The notes beneath the pieces were generated by a model. It was not told the DNA's origin. It searched no databases and saw only the letters and a list, made by a program, of their open reading frames with translations. A program made the translations under genes and the position numbers. This document shows, in pieces, positions 40,676 through 48,591 of a stretch of 52,457 nucleotides of DNA. Source of the DNA: Fusicatenibacter sp. (GTDB lineage: Bacteria; Bacillota; Clostridia; Lachnospirales; Lachnospiraceae); NCBI GenBank assembly GCA_017887445.1, contig JAGHIA010000027.1:1-52457 (forward strand). The letters are read 5' to 3'. Within the stretch, counting starts at the first letter, position 1, and every line of letters begins with the position of its first letter.

Positions 40676-43326
40676 ATATTTTCTGGAAACTGACAAGGAA
40701 AACCATGAGGGAGAACCGGGTGCGGACGGCGGCCACCATTGTGGGCGTGATCCTCTCAGCGGCAATGTTTACCGCAGTGACCACCCTCTGCGTCAGTATG
40801 GTGGCGTATCTTCGGGAAGCGTTTATCTGGAGCTACGGCAATTACCATGTGTGCCGCTATCAGCTGACTGACGAGGAGTACGCAGCCATGACCGGCGACC
40901 AACGGACCGAAGCGAGCTTTACCTCTCGGACCATAGGATACGCGCCCATGGAAAACGAAAGCGCTGACATGCCGTATCTGCTCATCGACGCAGTGGACGA
41001 CGGGTTCCTGGAGTCCATGCCGGTACACCTGACCCAGGGGCGCATGCCGGAAAACAGCCGGGAGCTTTTGCTTCCGGACCACCTGTATACCAGGGGAAAC
41101 GTGCAGATAAAGCCTGGACAGGTTCTGGAACTGAAGGTGGGACAGCGGTATTCCGACGGAGAGCTTCTGAACGAACAGTTGGACTTTGAGGAAAATGAGA
41201 CACTGGAGGATCTGACGGATTACCGGTTCACGGTTGTGGGAACGTACGAAGAACCCACATTTGAATCCTATAAGTCGCCTGGCTACATGGCGCTGACCCT
41301 GGACGACGGCCAGATCGCGCAGCGGGGGATCCTGAATGTCTATCTGCGGCTGGATCATCCGGCCAGGAACCTGCAGTCGTTTCTGGAAGACTATGATTCC
41401 TTTGGCGTAGTGGGAAGCATCAACAATTCTCTGCTGGCGGCGGAAGGCGCCAACGTATACCGGAACTACAGTTCAATCTTGTACGGTATGGGCGGTGTGC
41501 TAATCCTTCTGATCATGACCGGCTCTGTGTCCATGATCTACAGTGCGTTTTCCATTTCGGTCAGCGACAGGACCCGGCAGTTCGGCCTGCTCTCCTCTGT
41601 GGGCGCCAGCAGAAAGCAGCTGAGAAAATGCATCCGTCAGGAGGCGCTTCTGGTTGGAGCGGTGGGAATCCCTGTGGGGATCGGCTGCGGCCTTCTGGGC
41701 ATCTGGATCACCATCTGGGCGCTGCAGGATCAGTTCCGCAGTCTGATGGCGGCGAAGATCGTCATGGAGATGAAGGTGGAGCCGCTGTCCATTGCCGTGG
41801 CAGCCGCGGTGGCATTTCTGACCATCTGGATCTCCGCGTGGATCCCCTCCAGGCGGGCCATGCGGGTGACTGCCATCGAGGCCATCCGTCAGAATCAGGA
41901 CATTTATCAGCGGCAGCGCCCGGTGCGCATGTCCGGTCCCATGCTCCGGCTGTTTGGCATCGAGGGCCTGCTGGCGAAAAAATATTTTCACAGAAGCCGG
42001 AAAAGCTACCGGGGCACAATCGTGTCTCTGGCTTTCAGCGTGATGATCTTCATCGCGTCCGCCGCTTACGGACAGACCCTGTTCCAGGCGGTGGGCAGGG
42101 AAATCTACCTTCCCGTGGCCGATCTGATCTATCAGTACGGCAGCGCAGAGGAAAAGGAGCAGATGAACGCCTGGCTTTCGCAGGAAGAAACGGTGGAGGA
42201 CAGCGTATGGGTACGGAGCGATACGGTCTACATCGGAAAAGACGAAAACTATGTGGAGGAACAGTATTACCTGGACAATCACATGGAGATTGCCGATGAC
42301 GGAAGCAACTGCTGGGCGGCACAGCGGTGCTTTGTGGACGACGAGGCGTACCGCAGGATCCTGGAAACCTACCGTCTGGATGAGGCGCAGTTTCTTGGAA
42401 AGGACAACCCGCCGGCAATCCTGGTCAATCAGGGAAAGATCATTCGCTACGGAGATGGCAGCACGCGCAGCGTGGTGGAATACCGTTATGTGAAAGAAGA
42501 GACCCGCCGGCTGACTGTGGTGGAACGGCAGGACTATCCCTCCGGCATTCCGAAACAGGAGCAGTCCCGGTGGTATTCCCTCCTCACCTGGGAGGAAGAC
42601 ACAGGCAGTTGGATCCTTTCCTACGAAAATGCCGACGGCGGGCAGAGACAGGAGAAAGCCGGCACTCATCAGATCCCGGTGGGCGCGAAGATCTACGATT
42701 CGCCCCTGGGGACCTACGAAGGCACCCTGATCTATCCCATGAGCGCCTGTCCCGAAAGCCTGAAAGAAGCCACCACGGGAGAAATTTACATGAAAACAAA
42801 GGATCATGACACAGCGCTGGAGAAACTGGAACAATATCTGGAAGAACACCAACTGGGCCGGGGAGACGCCTACCTCATTGACCTGTACGAGAGAGAAAAA
42901 GACAACCGCAACATCGTGATACTGGTAGAGGTACTGTCCATCGGCTTTACGGTACTGATGATCCTGATCACAGCCGCCAACGTTTTCCACACCATCAGCA
43001 CCAGCATAAACCTGCGCCGCCGGGACTTCGCGATGCTTGGCTCCGCCGGGATGAGTCCCAGAGAGATGAACCGCATGCTGAACTACGAATGCCTGATCTA
43101 CGGGATCAAATCCCTGATCTACGGCATCCCCATGGGCATCCTCATGAACCTGGCGATCCAACACGTCCTGATGAACGCAGAACTGCAGACAATCACCGTC
43201 GCCTGGCAGATCTATCCGGCCGCCATCCTGCTCGTCTGGATCCTGGTCTGGATCACAACCCGCTACGCCCGCACCCGCCTGCGCCGCCATTCCCTGCTGG
43301 ATGACCTGAAAAACGATAACATTTAA
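40672..43326 (+). CDS. FtsX-type ABC permease, 884 residues
   Basis: Eight to ten membrane helices in two halves: first helix about 18-40, an extracellular domain (about 50-265), helices about 270-400 (ILLIMTGSVSMIYSAFSISV, then SVGASRKQLRKCIRQEAL, the FtsX coupling segment), a second extracellular domain (about 460-740) and last helices (about 755-870; MLGSAGMSPREMNRMLNYEC). Exporters or peptide sensors of antibiotic-resistance modules have this form. Starts with ATGA overlap. The 3' 250 nt again show C-rich codon use before hairpin E2. Confidence 0.9.
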   Translation: MNIFWKLTRKTMRENRVRTAATIVGVILSAAMFTAVTTLCVSMVAYLREAFIWSYGNYHVCRYQLTDEEYAAMTGDQRTEASFTSRTIGYAPMENESADMPYLLIDAVDDGFLESMPVHLTQGRMPENSRELLLPDHLYTRGNVQIKPGQVLELKVGQRYSDGELLNEQLDFEENETLEDLTDYRFTVVGTYEEPTFESYKSPGYMALTLDDGQIAQRGILNVYLRLDHPARNLQSFLEDYDSFGVVGSINNSLLAAEGANVYRNYSSILYGMGGVLILLIMTGSVSMIYSAFSISVSDRTRQFGLLSSVGASRKQLRKCIRQEALLVGAVGIPVGIGCGLLGIWITIWALQDQFRSLMAAKIVMEMKVEPLSIAVAAAVAFLTIWISAWIPSRRAMRVTAIEAIRQNQDIYQRQRPVRMSGPMLRLFGIEGLLAKKYFHRSRKSYRGTIVSLAFSVMIFIASAAYGQTLFQAVGREIYLPVADLIYQYGSAEEKEQMNAWLSQEETVEDSVWVRSDTVYIGKDENYVEEQYYLDNHMEIADDGSNCWAAQRCFVDDEAYRRILETYRLDEAQFLGKDNPPAILVNQGKIIRYGDGSTRSVVEYRYVKEETRRLTVVERQDYPSGIPKQEQSRWYSLLTWEEDTGSWILSYENADGGQRQEKAGTHQIPVGAKIYDSPLGTYEGTLIYPMSACPESLKEATTGEIYMKTKDHDTALEKLEQYLEEHQLGRGDAYLIDLYEREKDNRNIVILVEVLSIGFTVLMILITAANVFHTISTSINLRRRDFAMLGSAGMSPREMNRMLNYECLIYGIKSLIYGIPMGILMNLAIQHVLMNAELQTITVAWQIYPAAILLVWILVWITTRYARTRLRRHSLLDDLKNDNI

Positions 43327-43360
43327 ACCAAGCCCAAAACCCGGATTTCACCAGAATCCC

Positions 43361-43453
43361 AGAGCATATTTAAAAATTCATTCCAGGGTTACAGAACAAA
43401 CTCCCCACAAACTGTGACGCACACCTTTCACAAAGCAATTTTCAAAAACACTC
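43361..43453 (+). repeat. Deleted family C element (C3)
   Basis: Ends AGAGCATATTTAAAAATTCA and CAAAGCAATTTTCAAAAACAC match C1 ends; the retained interior CCCCACAAACTGTGACGC is identical to C1 (32410 on) but about 70 bp are missing. Lies between the permease stop and hairpin E2. Confidence 0.75.
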
Positions 43454-43485
43454 GAAAGGCGAGCCGCCCCGGCTCCGCAATACCA

Positions 43486-43788
43486 GGCAAAAAGCCGCCC
43501 CGTGGGCGCTGCAGCCGTCGGCGGGTGAGGCGCGCGCGGAGGAGGGCGGGAAATATGGAGATGCGTGCTTGCGACTACAGACGGACAGGACCGCCAGGGA
43601 TGTCCGCCGAAGGCAGAACGGACAAAACAAAGCCGGAGAAAACCTCCTCCGGCACCGTTCAGGCTACGGCGAACATCCCTGGCAGTCCTGTCCGTCTGTC
43701 GGAGTGAGCACACATCCCATATTTCCCGCCCTCCTCCGCGCGCGCCTCACTCGCCGACGCTGCAGCGCCCACGGGGCGGCTTTTTGCC
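43486..43788. repeat. Giant hairpin E2 (303 bp), homologous to E1
   Basis: Arms GGCAAAAAGCCGCCCCGTGG and CCACGGGGCGGCTTTTTGCC pair for about 135 bp per side with few mismatches. It has the E1 distortions: CTTGCGACTACAG (43569-43581) opposite TGTCGGAGTGAG (43697-43708), and GTCCGCCG facing CGGCGAAC. The apex is a GCCGGAGAAAACCTCCTCCGGC hairpin (arms GCCGGAG and CTCCGGC). It is 112 bp before an ABC gene. The gap 43327-43900 holds C3, E2 and a promoter. Confidence 0.92.
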
Positions 43789-43803
43789 GTCCCCCCTTAC
43801 AAG

Positions 43804-43869
43804 AATGTAAGGTTGCGGAAAAAAATGTAAGAGAAAACTAAGGTGACAATTCCGGAATCCTGATATAAT
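43804..43869 (+). promoter_or_regulatory. Regulated promoter of the second ABC operon
   Basis: AATGTAAG at 43804-43811 and 43824-43831 (20 bp apart, two helical turns), a CTTAC/GTAAG dyad, then a weak -35 region and TATAAT at 43864-43869. Likely sites for one of the two response regulators. Confidence 0.5.
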
Positions 43870-43900
43870 AATCCCATCAAAACCAAGGAGGCACAAAAAA

Positions 43901-44668
43901 ATGGCAATTCTGGAAGTCAGTCATCTGAAAAAAGTATACACCACCCGCCTGGGCAGCAGCCATGTACAGGCGCTTCGGGACGTGAATTTCACAGTAGAGA
44001 AAGGCGAGTTCACCGCGATCATGGGCGAATCCGGCAGCGGAAAAACAACTCTTCTGAATATTATGGCCACCCTCGACAAACCCACCGGCGGAGAAGTAAA
44101 GCTTGGCGGCCGTTCCCTGAACACACTGAAATCCAAAGAAGTGACCGCGTTCCGGCGGGAAAACCTGGGATTTGTGTTCCAGGACTTCAACCTTCTGGAC
44201 ACCTTTACCCTGGAGGACAACATCTACCTTCCGCTGGTGCTGGAAGGAAAATCCTACGGGGAAATGAAAAAGAAAGCGGAGCCGCTGGTCAGGAAACTGG
44301 GCATCGCCGACATTCTTTCCAAGTACCCTTACGAGGTGTCCGGAGGGCAGAAGCAGAGGACCGCGGTGGCCCGCGCATTGATCACCGATCCTCAGATCAT
44401 TCTGGCAGACGAGCCCACAGGCGCTCTGGATTCCCGGGCGTCCGACAATCTTCTTGGGTTGTTCGAGGAGATCAACGCCGACGGCCAGACCATCCTGATG
44501 GTCACTCACAGTGTCCGCGCGGCCTGCCACGCGGGGAGAGTGCTGTTTATCAAGGACGGCGAGGTGTTCCATCAGCTGTACCGGGGGTCTCTGTCCAACG
44601 AGGAACTGTACCAGAAGATCTCGGATACGCTGACAATTATTGCGACAGGTGGTGAGCGGCATGAGTAA
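43901..44668 (+). CDS. ABC transporter ATP-binding protein, BceA-like
   Basis: 255 residues. Walker A MGESGSGKTTLLN, Q-loop FVFQDFNLLDTFTLEDN, signature VSGGQKQRTAVARAL, Walker B IILADEPTGALDSRASDN and switch VTHSVRAAC. 'TFTLEDNI' after the Q-loop is characteristic of the Bce/Vra family. Its ATG follows AAGGAGGC. Overlaps the permease by 8 bp. Probably the partner of the BceRS-like pair at 35545-37209, separated from it by other genes. Confidence 0.94.
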   Translation: MAILEVSHLKKVYTTRLGSSHVQALRDVNFTVEKGEFTAIMGESGSGKTTLLNIMATLDKPTGGEVKLGGRSLNTLKSKEVTAFRRENLGFVFQDFNLLDTFTLEDNIYLPLVLEGKSYGEMKKKAEPLVRKLGIADILSKYPYEVSGGQKQRTAVARALITDPQIILADEPTGALDSRASDNLLGLFEEINADGQTILMVTHSVRAACHAGRVLFIKDGEVFHQLYRGSLSNEELYQKISDTLTIIATGGERHE

Positions 44669-46640
44669 ATTTCTGTACGCCAGACTGGCGGCAAGCAATC
44701 TGAAGAAAAACCGGCAGAATATCGTTCCATATCTGCTTTCCTGTATCGGTACGGTGATGATGTTTTTCATTATGGTGTCCATCTCGGCCAACAAAGGACT
44801 GAATGATATCTACGGTGCAAGTTATATCACGACGGTCACGGGCTTCGGCGTGTTTATCATCGGCGTGTTTTCGGTAGTCTTTCTGATTTACAGCAACAGT
44901 TTTCTGGTGAAGCGCAGGAAAAAGGAATTCGGTCTGTTCCATATCCTTGGAATGGAAAAGAAACATATCGCCTTTATTCTGTTGTTTGAGACGCTTTATC
45001 TCGGCGTGATAGCGCTGGCAGCGGGTGTGGGACTGGGAATTTTGCTTTACCGGCTGATGTTTCTGGTGCTGATGAAGCTGACGGGCCTGGAAGGAACCTT
45101 TGGGTTCCGGTTTTACGGCTCGGCGCTTGCCACAACGGCGCTGCTTCTGGGAGTGATCTTTCTGATCAACTTTCTGTCCGGACTGCGCCAGCTCCGGAAG
45201 TCGGAACCTATCGAGCTTCTCAAAGGCGATCAGGTGGGAGAGAAAGAACCGAAGGCCAAGGTGGTCAGTGTGCTGGCAGGTCTGATCACCATGGGCGGAG
45301 GCTATTATCTGGCTATCACTTGCGAAAGCTCGCTGGAAGCATTTTCTACCTTCTTTGTGGCGGTGCTGCTGGTGGGCGTGGGAACACAGCTGTTGTTTTC
45401 CGCCGGAAGCATTGCGTTTCTGAAGCTCCTGAAGAAAAACAAGCGTTATTATTATAAATTGAATCACTTTACCGGGATCTCCGGCATGCTTTACCGCATG
45501 AAGCAAAATGCCGCCGGACTGGCAAACATCTGTATTCTCTCCACGGGAGTGCTGCTGGTGGTTTCCATAACGGTCTGCCTGTGGACAGGCGTGGACATTT
45601 CCCTGCAGACCCGCTACCCGGCGCAGGTAACCTTCCACGGCAACGACATGAAAGATGAGGAGATCGAAGAGACGATCCGGCTCATCCAGGAGTCTGTTTC
45701 CGAGCAGGATCTCCCGCTGCAGAAAACGGTGGATGCCCGGGAACTGTCCGCGGCAGTATCAAGGGACGGAAACAGGTTTTATTATTCCGACGAATCGGCA
45801 AACCTGTTGCAGATCCGGGGATATGAGGGTATTTATCTGATGACAGAGGAGGATTATACCCGCCGGACCGGGGAAACGCTGGAACTTCCCAAGGGAGCGG
45901 TGGCCGTGATCCCGGAAAGCAGATCGGACTCCTTTTCCTATGATACTGTGAAAGTAGGCGGCAAATCCTGGGAAGCTGTGCAGATGACCAGCGATCAGCT
46001 GCAGATCGATGGATCTGACGTTATTAAAAGCACTTATCTGATTTTCAGAGACGATGAGGAGATCCAGGAGGCAATGGCACAGCTGGGCGGAAGCGAGTAT
46101 CTGGGAAAAAGCTGGAGCTATTATATGGATTTTGATCTGTCCGAAGAAGAACAGATAGAAGCAGGAAAAAGGATCCGGGAAGCGCTTTCCGCGGCCGATG
46201 CAAGAGGATGGCTCGAAATCCGGGAGGAATCCCGTCCGGAGTTGCAGGCGCTGTATGGGGCAGTGCTGTTTTTCGGGATCTTTGTGGGACTTCTGTTTTT
46301 GATGGCCACTGTGATGATCATTTATTACAAGCAGGTCTCGGAAGGCTACGACGACAGAAAACGATTCCAGATCATGCAGAAGGTTGGTATGAGCAAACGG
46401 GAAGTCAAGAAATGCATCCATTCTCAGGTGCTGACCGTCTTTTTCCTTCCGCTGATCACAGCGGTTATCCATACGGTGGTGGCGTTCCCGTTTATGTTCA
46501 AGATCATGATCATGCTGAATTTTGCCAACGAATCTCTTTTCCTGGCAACGACAGGGATTACCATTGTCATTTTCGCGATCGTGTATGTGGCCGTGTACGG
46601 GATCACCGCAAGGTCTTACTATAAGATTGTGGAAGAATAA
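44661..46640 (+). CDS. BceB-like ABC permease
   Basis: 659 residues, ten predicted helices: first about 18-40, and the family phrases LYARLAASNLKKNRQNIVPY, VKRRKKEFGLFHILGMEKKH and LRKSEPIELLKGDQ; a large extracellular loop (about 310-515) between helices 7 and 8; and ...MQKVGMSKREVKKCIHSQV near the end. BceB proteins sense and detach peptide antibiotics from lipid II-cycle intermediates and signal to the BceS-like kinase. I start at ATG 44661 (AGGTGGTGAGC upstream) rather than 44640. Confidence 0.93.
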   Translation: MSKFLYARLAASNLKKNRQNIVPYLLSCIGTVMMFFIMVSISANKGLNDIYGASYITTVTGFGVFIIGVFSVVFLIYSNSFLVKRRKKEFGLFHILGMEKKHIAFILLFETLYLGVIALAAGVGLGILLYRLMFLVLMKLTGLEGTFGFRFYGSALATTALLLGVIFLINFLSGLRQLRKSEPIELLKGDQVGEKEPKAKVVSVLAGLITMGGGYYLAITCESSLEAFSTFFVAVLLVGVGTQLLFSAGSIAFLKLLKKNKRYYYKLNHFTGISGMLYRMKQNAAGLANICILSTGVLLVVSITVCLWTGVDISLQTRYPAQVTFHGNDMKDEEIEETIRLIQESVSEQDLPLQKTVDARELSAAVSRDGNRFYYSDESANLLQIRGYEGIYLMTEEDYTRRTGETLELPKGAVAVIPESRSDSFSYDTVKVGGKSWEAVQMTSDQLQIDGSDVIKSTYLIFRDDEEIQEAMAQLGGSEYLGKSWSYYMDFDLSEEEQIEAGKRIREALSAADARGWLEIREESRPELQALYGAVLFFGIFVGLLFLMATVMIIYYKQVSEGYDDRKRFQIMQKVGMSKREVKKCIHSQVLTVFFLPLITAVIHTVVAFPFMFKIMIMLNFANESLFLATTGITIVIFAIVYVAVYGITARSYYKIVEE

Positions 46641-46668
46641 GCAACAGTTCAGCTGGCTGAACGGTTAC
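46641..46668. repeat. 28-bp REP-like palindrome
   Basis: GCAACAGTTCAGCTGGCTGA continuing to ACGGTTAC immediately after the BceB-like stop codon; may stabilise or end the transcript. Confidence 0.8.
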
Positions 46669-46736
46669 AAGAATAATAGGATCTGGGCAGCAAAGGCACA
46701 GATCTGATGAAACGGTTGCGGATAGTTTTCAAGGTT

Positions 46737-46898
46737 AGAGCGTGTTTGAAAATTGTTTTCTGCAAAATGTGCGTCTCAGTTTGTGGGGAACTTGTTCTGA
46801 AATCGGGCGGCGCAGCGGACTGCGCCGCCTGATTTTGGGATAAATTCCACGCAAAGCGGGGCATACGGATTGCAGGAATGGATGTTCAGACACGCTTT
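46737..46898. repeat. Complete MITE-like element, family C copy C2
   Basis: 162 bp, the same length as C1. Ends AGAGCGTGTTTGAAAATTG and GATGTTCAGACACGCTTTT; subterminal GTTTTCTGCAAAATGTGCG. The centre CGGGCGGCGCAG/CTGCGCCGCCTG is a perfect GC-rich stem, different from C1's centre although it also folds. Confidence 0.85.
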
Positions 46899-46984
46899 TG
46901 TGATTTTTTCCAGGTTTTTTTGCGGTGTGTCTGGAGCAGGTGGGTTTACAGGAAAAGAAAATTTTTTTATAATAAGGAAAGACG

Positions 46985-47006
46985 TACAATGGTTCGAACC
47001 ATTGTA
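46985..47006. promoter_or_regulatory. Perfect 22-bp palindrome upstream of truA
   Basis: TACAATGGTTC followed by its exact reverse complement GAACCATTGTA. It is 63 bp before the truA start and just after an AT-rich TTTTTTATAATAAGG (TATAAT at 46968-46973). Candidate operator for a dimeric repressor. Confidence 0.5.
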
Positions 47007-47068
47007 ACCATTCGGTCTATGACACAAGAACAGTAAGCTTTGAGATGTTATGGCAACAGGAGGTAGCT

Positions 47069-47812
47069 ATGAATTATAAACTGGTGCTGCAGTATGACGG
47101 AACAAAATACGATGGCTGGCAAAAACAGGGCAATACCAGCCGGACGATACAGGGAAAACTGGAACAGGTGCTGTCCAGGCTGACCGGAGAGCAGGTGGAG
47201 GTTCACGGGGCGGGAAGGACAGACGCAGGCGTCCACGCCAAAGGACAGACCGCAAGCGTCCGGCTGTCCGGGGCATATCACCCAGAGGAACTGAAAGCAC
47301 AGATGAACCGGTATCTTCCGGAGGACATAGAAGTCCTGGAGGTAAACGCAGTGCCGGAACGGTTCCACAGCCGCCTGAACGCGGTAGGTAAAACCTACGC
47401 TTACCGTCTGACGGTGGACGGAGGAAAGCATGTGTTTGAACGGCGGTTTCTCTATCTCTACGGAAAACCGCTGGATACACGGGCCATGAAACGGGCGGCG
47501 GAATATTTTGCCGGTTCCCATGATTTCAAGAGCTTCTGTTCCAACAAGCGGATGAAAAAATCCACGGTCCGCACGGTGGAGAGTATCCGGTTCCAGGAGG
47601 AGGACGGAATTCTCACGATCACCTTTACCGGAGACGGTTTTCTGTACCATATGATCCGCATCATGGTGGGAACGCTGCTGGAGGTAGGCGAAGGAAAACG
47701 CAGACCGGAATCCATGCAGGCCATACTGGACGCCAAGGACCGACAGGCCGCGGGGCCGCTGGCGCCGGCGGAAGGGCTGACTCTTGAGGAAGTGTTTTAT
47801 GAAAGGACGTAG
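47069..47812 (+). CDS. truA: tRNA pseudouridine synthase A
   Basis: 247 residues, family length. It converts U38-40 of tRNA anticodon arms to pseudouridine. Visible: LQYDGTKYDGWQKQGNTSRT, catalytic Asp in GAGRTDAGVHAKGQ (about residue 53), RFHSRLNAVGKTYAYRL and C-terminal FLYHMIRIMVGTLLEVGEG. ATG 47069 has ACAGGAGGT 6 nt upstream. Its stop is 9 bp before giant hairpin E3, which may terminate or protect its mRNA. Confidence 0.96.
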   Translation: MNYKLVLQYDGTKYDGWQKQGNTSRTIQGKLEQVLSRLTGEQVEVHGAGRTDAGVHAKGQTASVRLSGAYHPEELKAQMNRYLPEDIEVLEVNAVPERFHSRLNAVGKTYAYRLTVDGGKHVFERRFLYLYGKPLDTRAMKRAAEYFAGSHDFKSFCSNKRMKKSTVRTVESIRFQEEDGILTITFTGDGFLYHMIRIMVGTLLEVGEGKRRPESMQAILDAKDRQAAGPLAPAEGLTLEEVFYERT

Positions 47813-47821
47813 ATAGCGGAC

Positions 47822-48080
47822 GAGGCAGCCGGGGCAGGCGGCATGGTGAGACGGCGGGCGGCTGTGGGGACGGGGAAAATCTAAACGTGCCCAGGTCTTG
47901 CTGGCCGGGTACCGGCGCAATTCGACAGGAATGCCTGATGCATTCCCGTCTCAGTGCGCCTCAGACTCCGGACTTGCAGTCCTTCGTCTGCCCCGGCCGG
48001 CAAGACCTGGGCGCGTTAAGATTTTTCCCCGTCCCCACAGATGCCCGCCGTCTCACCATGCCGCCTGCCCCGGCTGCCTC
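47822..48080. repeat. Giant hairpin E3 (259 bp)
   Basis: GAGGCAGCCGGGGCAGGCGG and CCGCCTGCCCCGGCTGCCTC pair perfectly; pairing goes on through GGTGAGACGGCGGGC and CCAGGTCTTGC/GCAAGACCTGG for about 95 bp per side. The apex splits into two smaller hairpins: GACAGGAATGC/GCATTCCCGTC and CAGAC..GGACT/AGTCC..GTCTG, a three-way junction. A TTTTT follows at 48083. Not similar in sequence to E1/E2. Confidence 0.9.
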
Positions 48081-48260
48081 TGCTTTTTGGCGACGCCGGT
48101 GGCATGATTTTATCTATATACATAGGTCTGTTGATTATGTTGACCACCTCCATTTGTATATATAATACCGCAACTCTGAACGAATCTTAAGGGGGTTTGC
48201 GATTATAAACCGCAAAACTTTTGTTCGTCCCCTTATCAGCCACCGCCCCCTCCGGCTGGC

Positions 48261-48289
48261 TTGACGGATATTTTTTTCAATGCTAAACT
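48261..48289 (+). promoter_or_regulatory. Promoter ending at the base of hairpin E4
   Basis: TTGACG (48261-48266), 17-bp spacer, TAAACT (48284-48289). The expected start (48296-48300) coincides with the first paired base of E4. The rest of 48081-48260 is AT-rich with a TTTGCG/CGCAAA dyad at 48196-48219; I see no gene. Confidence 0.55.
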
Positions 48290-48300
48290 GTAAGAAGAGA

Positions 48301-48543
48301 ATGCCAGGGTCAAAATCCGGCGCCCGCGGATGGGTTCTGAAAGTTCACACATTTGCAGGAACCCTAAACCTCTTAGTTTTCAGAAATTTGCGTTGTGTCC
48401 TCAAAGAAAGCTGTTTGAGCCTGCGAGTTCTTTCTTTGAGGACACGGTTTTAGCAAATTTTTGAAAGCTTAGAGGTTCTTGGGTTCCGAAACCGTGTGAA
48501 TTTTCAGAACCCATCCGCGGGCGCCGGATTTTGACCCTGGCAT
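48301..48543 (+). repeat. Giant hairpin E4 (243 bp), probable 5' leader
   Basis: ATGCCAGGGTCAAAATCCGG and CCGGATTTTGACCCTGGCAT are exact complements, continuing GCGCCCGCGGATGGGTTCTG. Internal loops interrupt (CATTTGCAGGAACCC vs GGGTTCCGAAACCG; AACCTCTTAG vs CTTAGAGGTT pair again) before the apical stem GTGTCCTCAAAGAAAG/CTTTCTTTGAGGACAC. It ends 48 bp before the UPF0303 start and begins at a promoter, so it would be a leader RNA. Confidence 0.9.
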
Positions 48544-48591
48544 CACAAAATGTCAAAGTCAAAAGCAGTAGAAAGGCAGGGTGAGACAGTT

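Noticed and set aside
41500-43290. 596-codon minus-strand open frame
   Set aside because: Antisense of the FtsX-type permease; no family features.
43414-43841. Short overlapping frames within hairpin E2 encoding similar SVCRSEHTSHISRPPPRAPH peptides
   Set aside because: Similarity between frames on both strands is a consequence of the inverted repeat; no ribosome binding site and biased composition.
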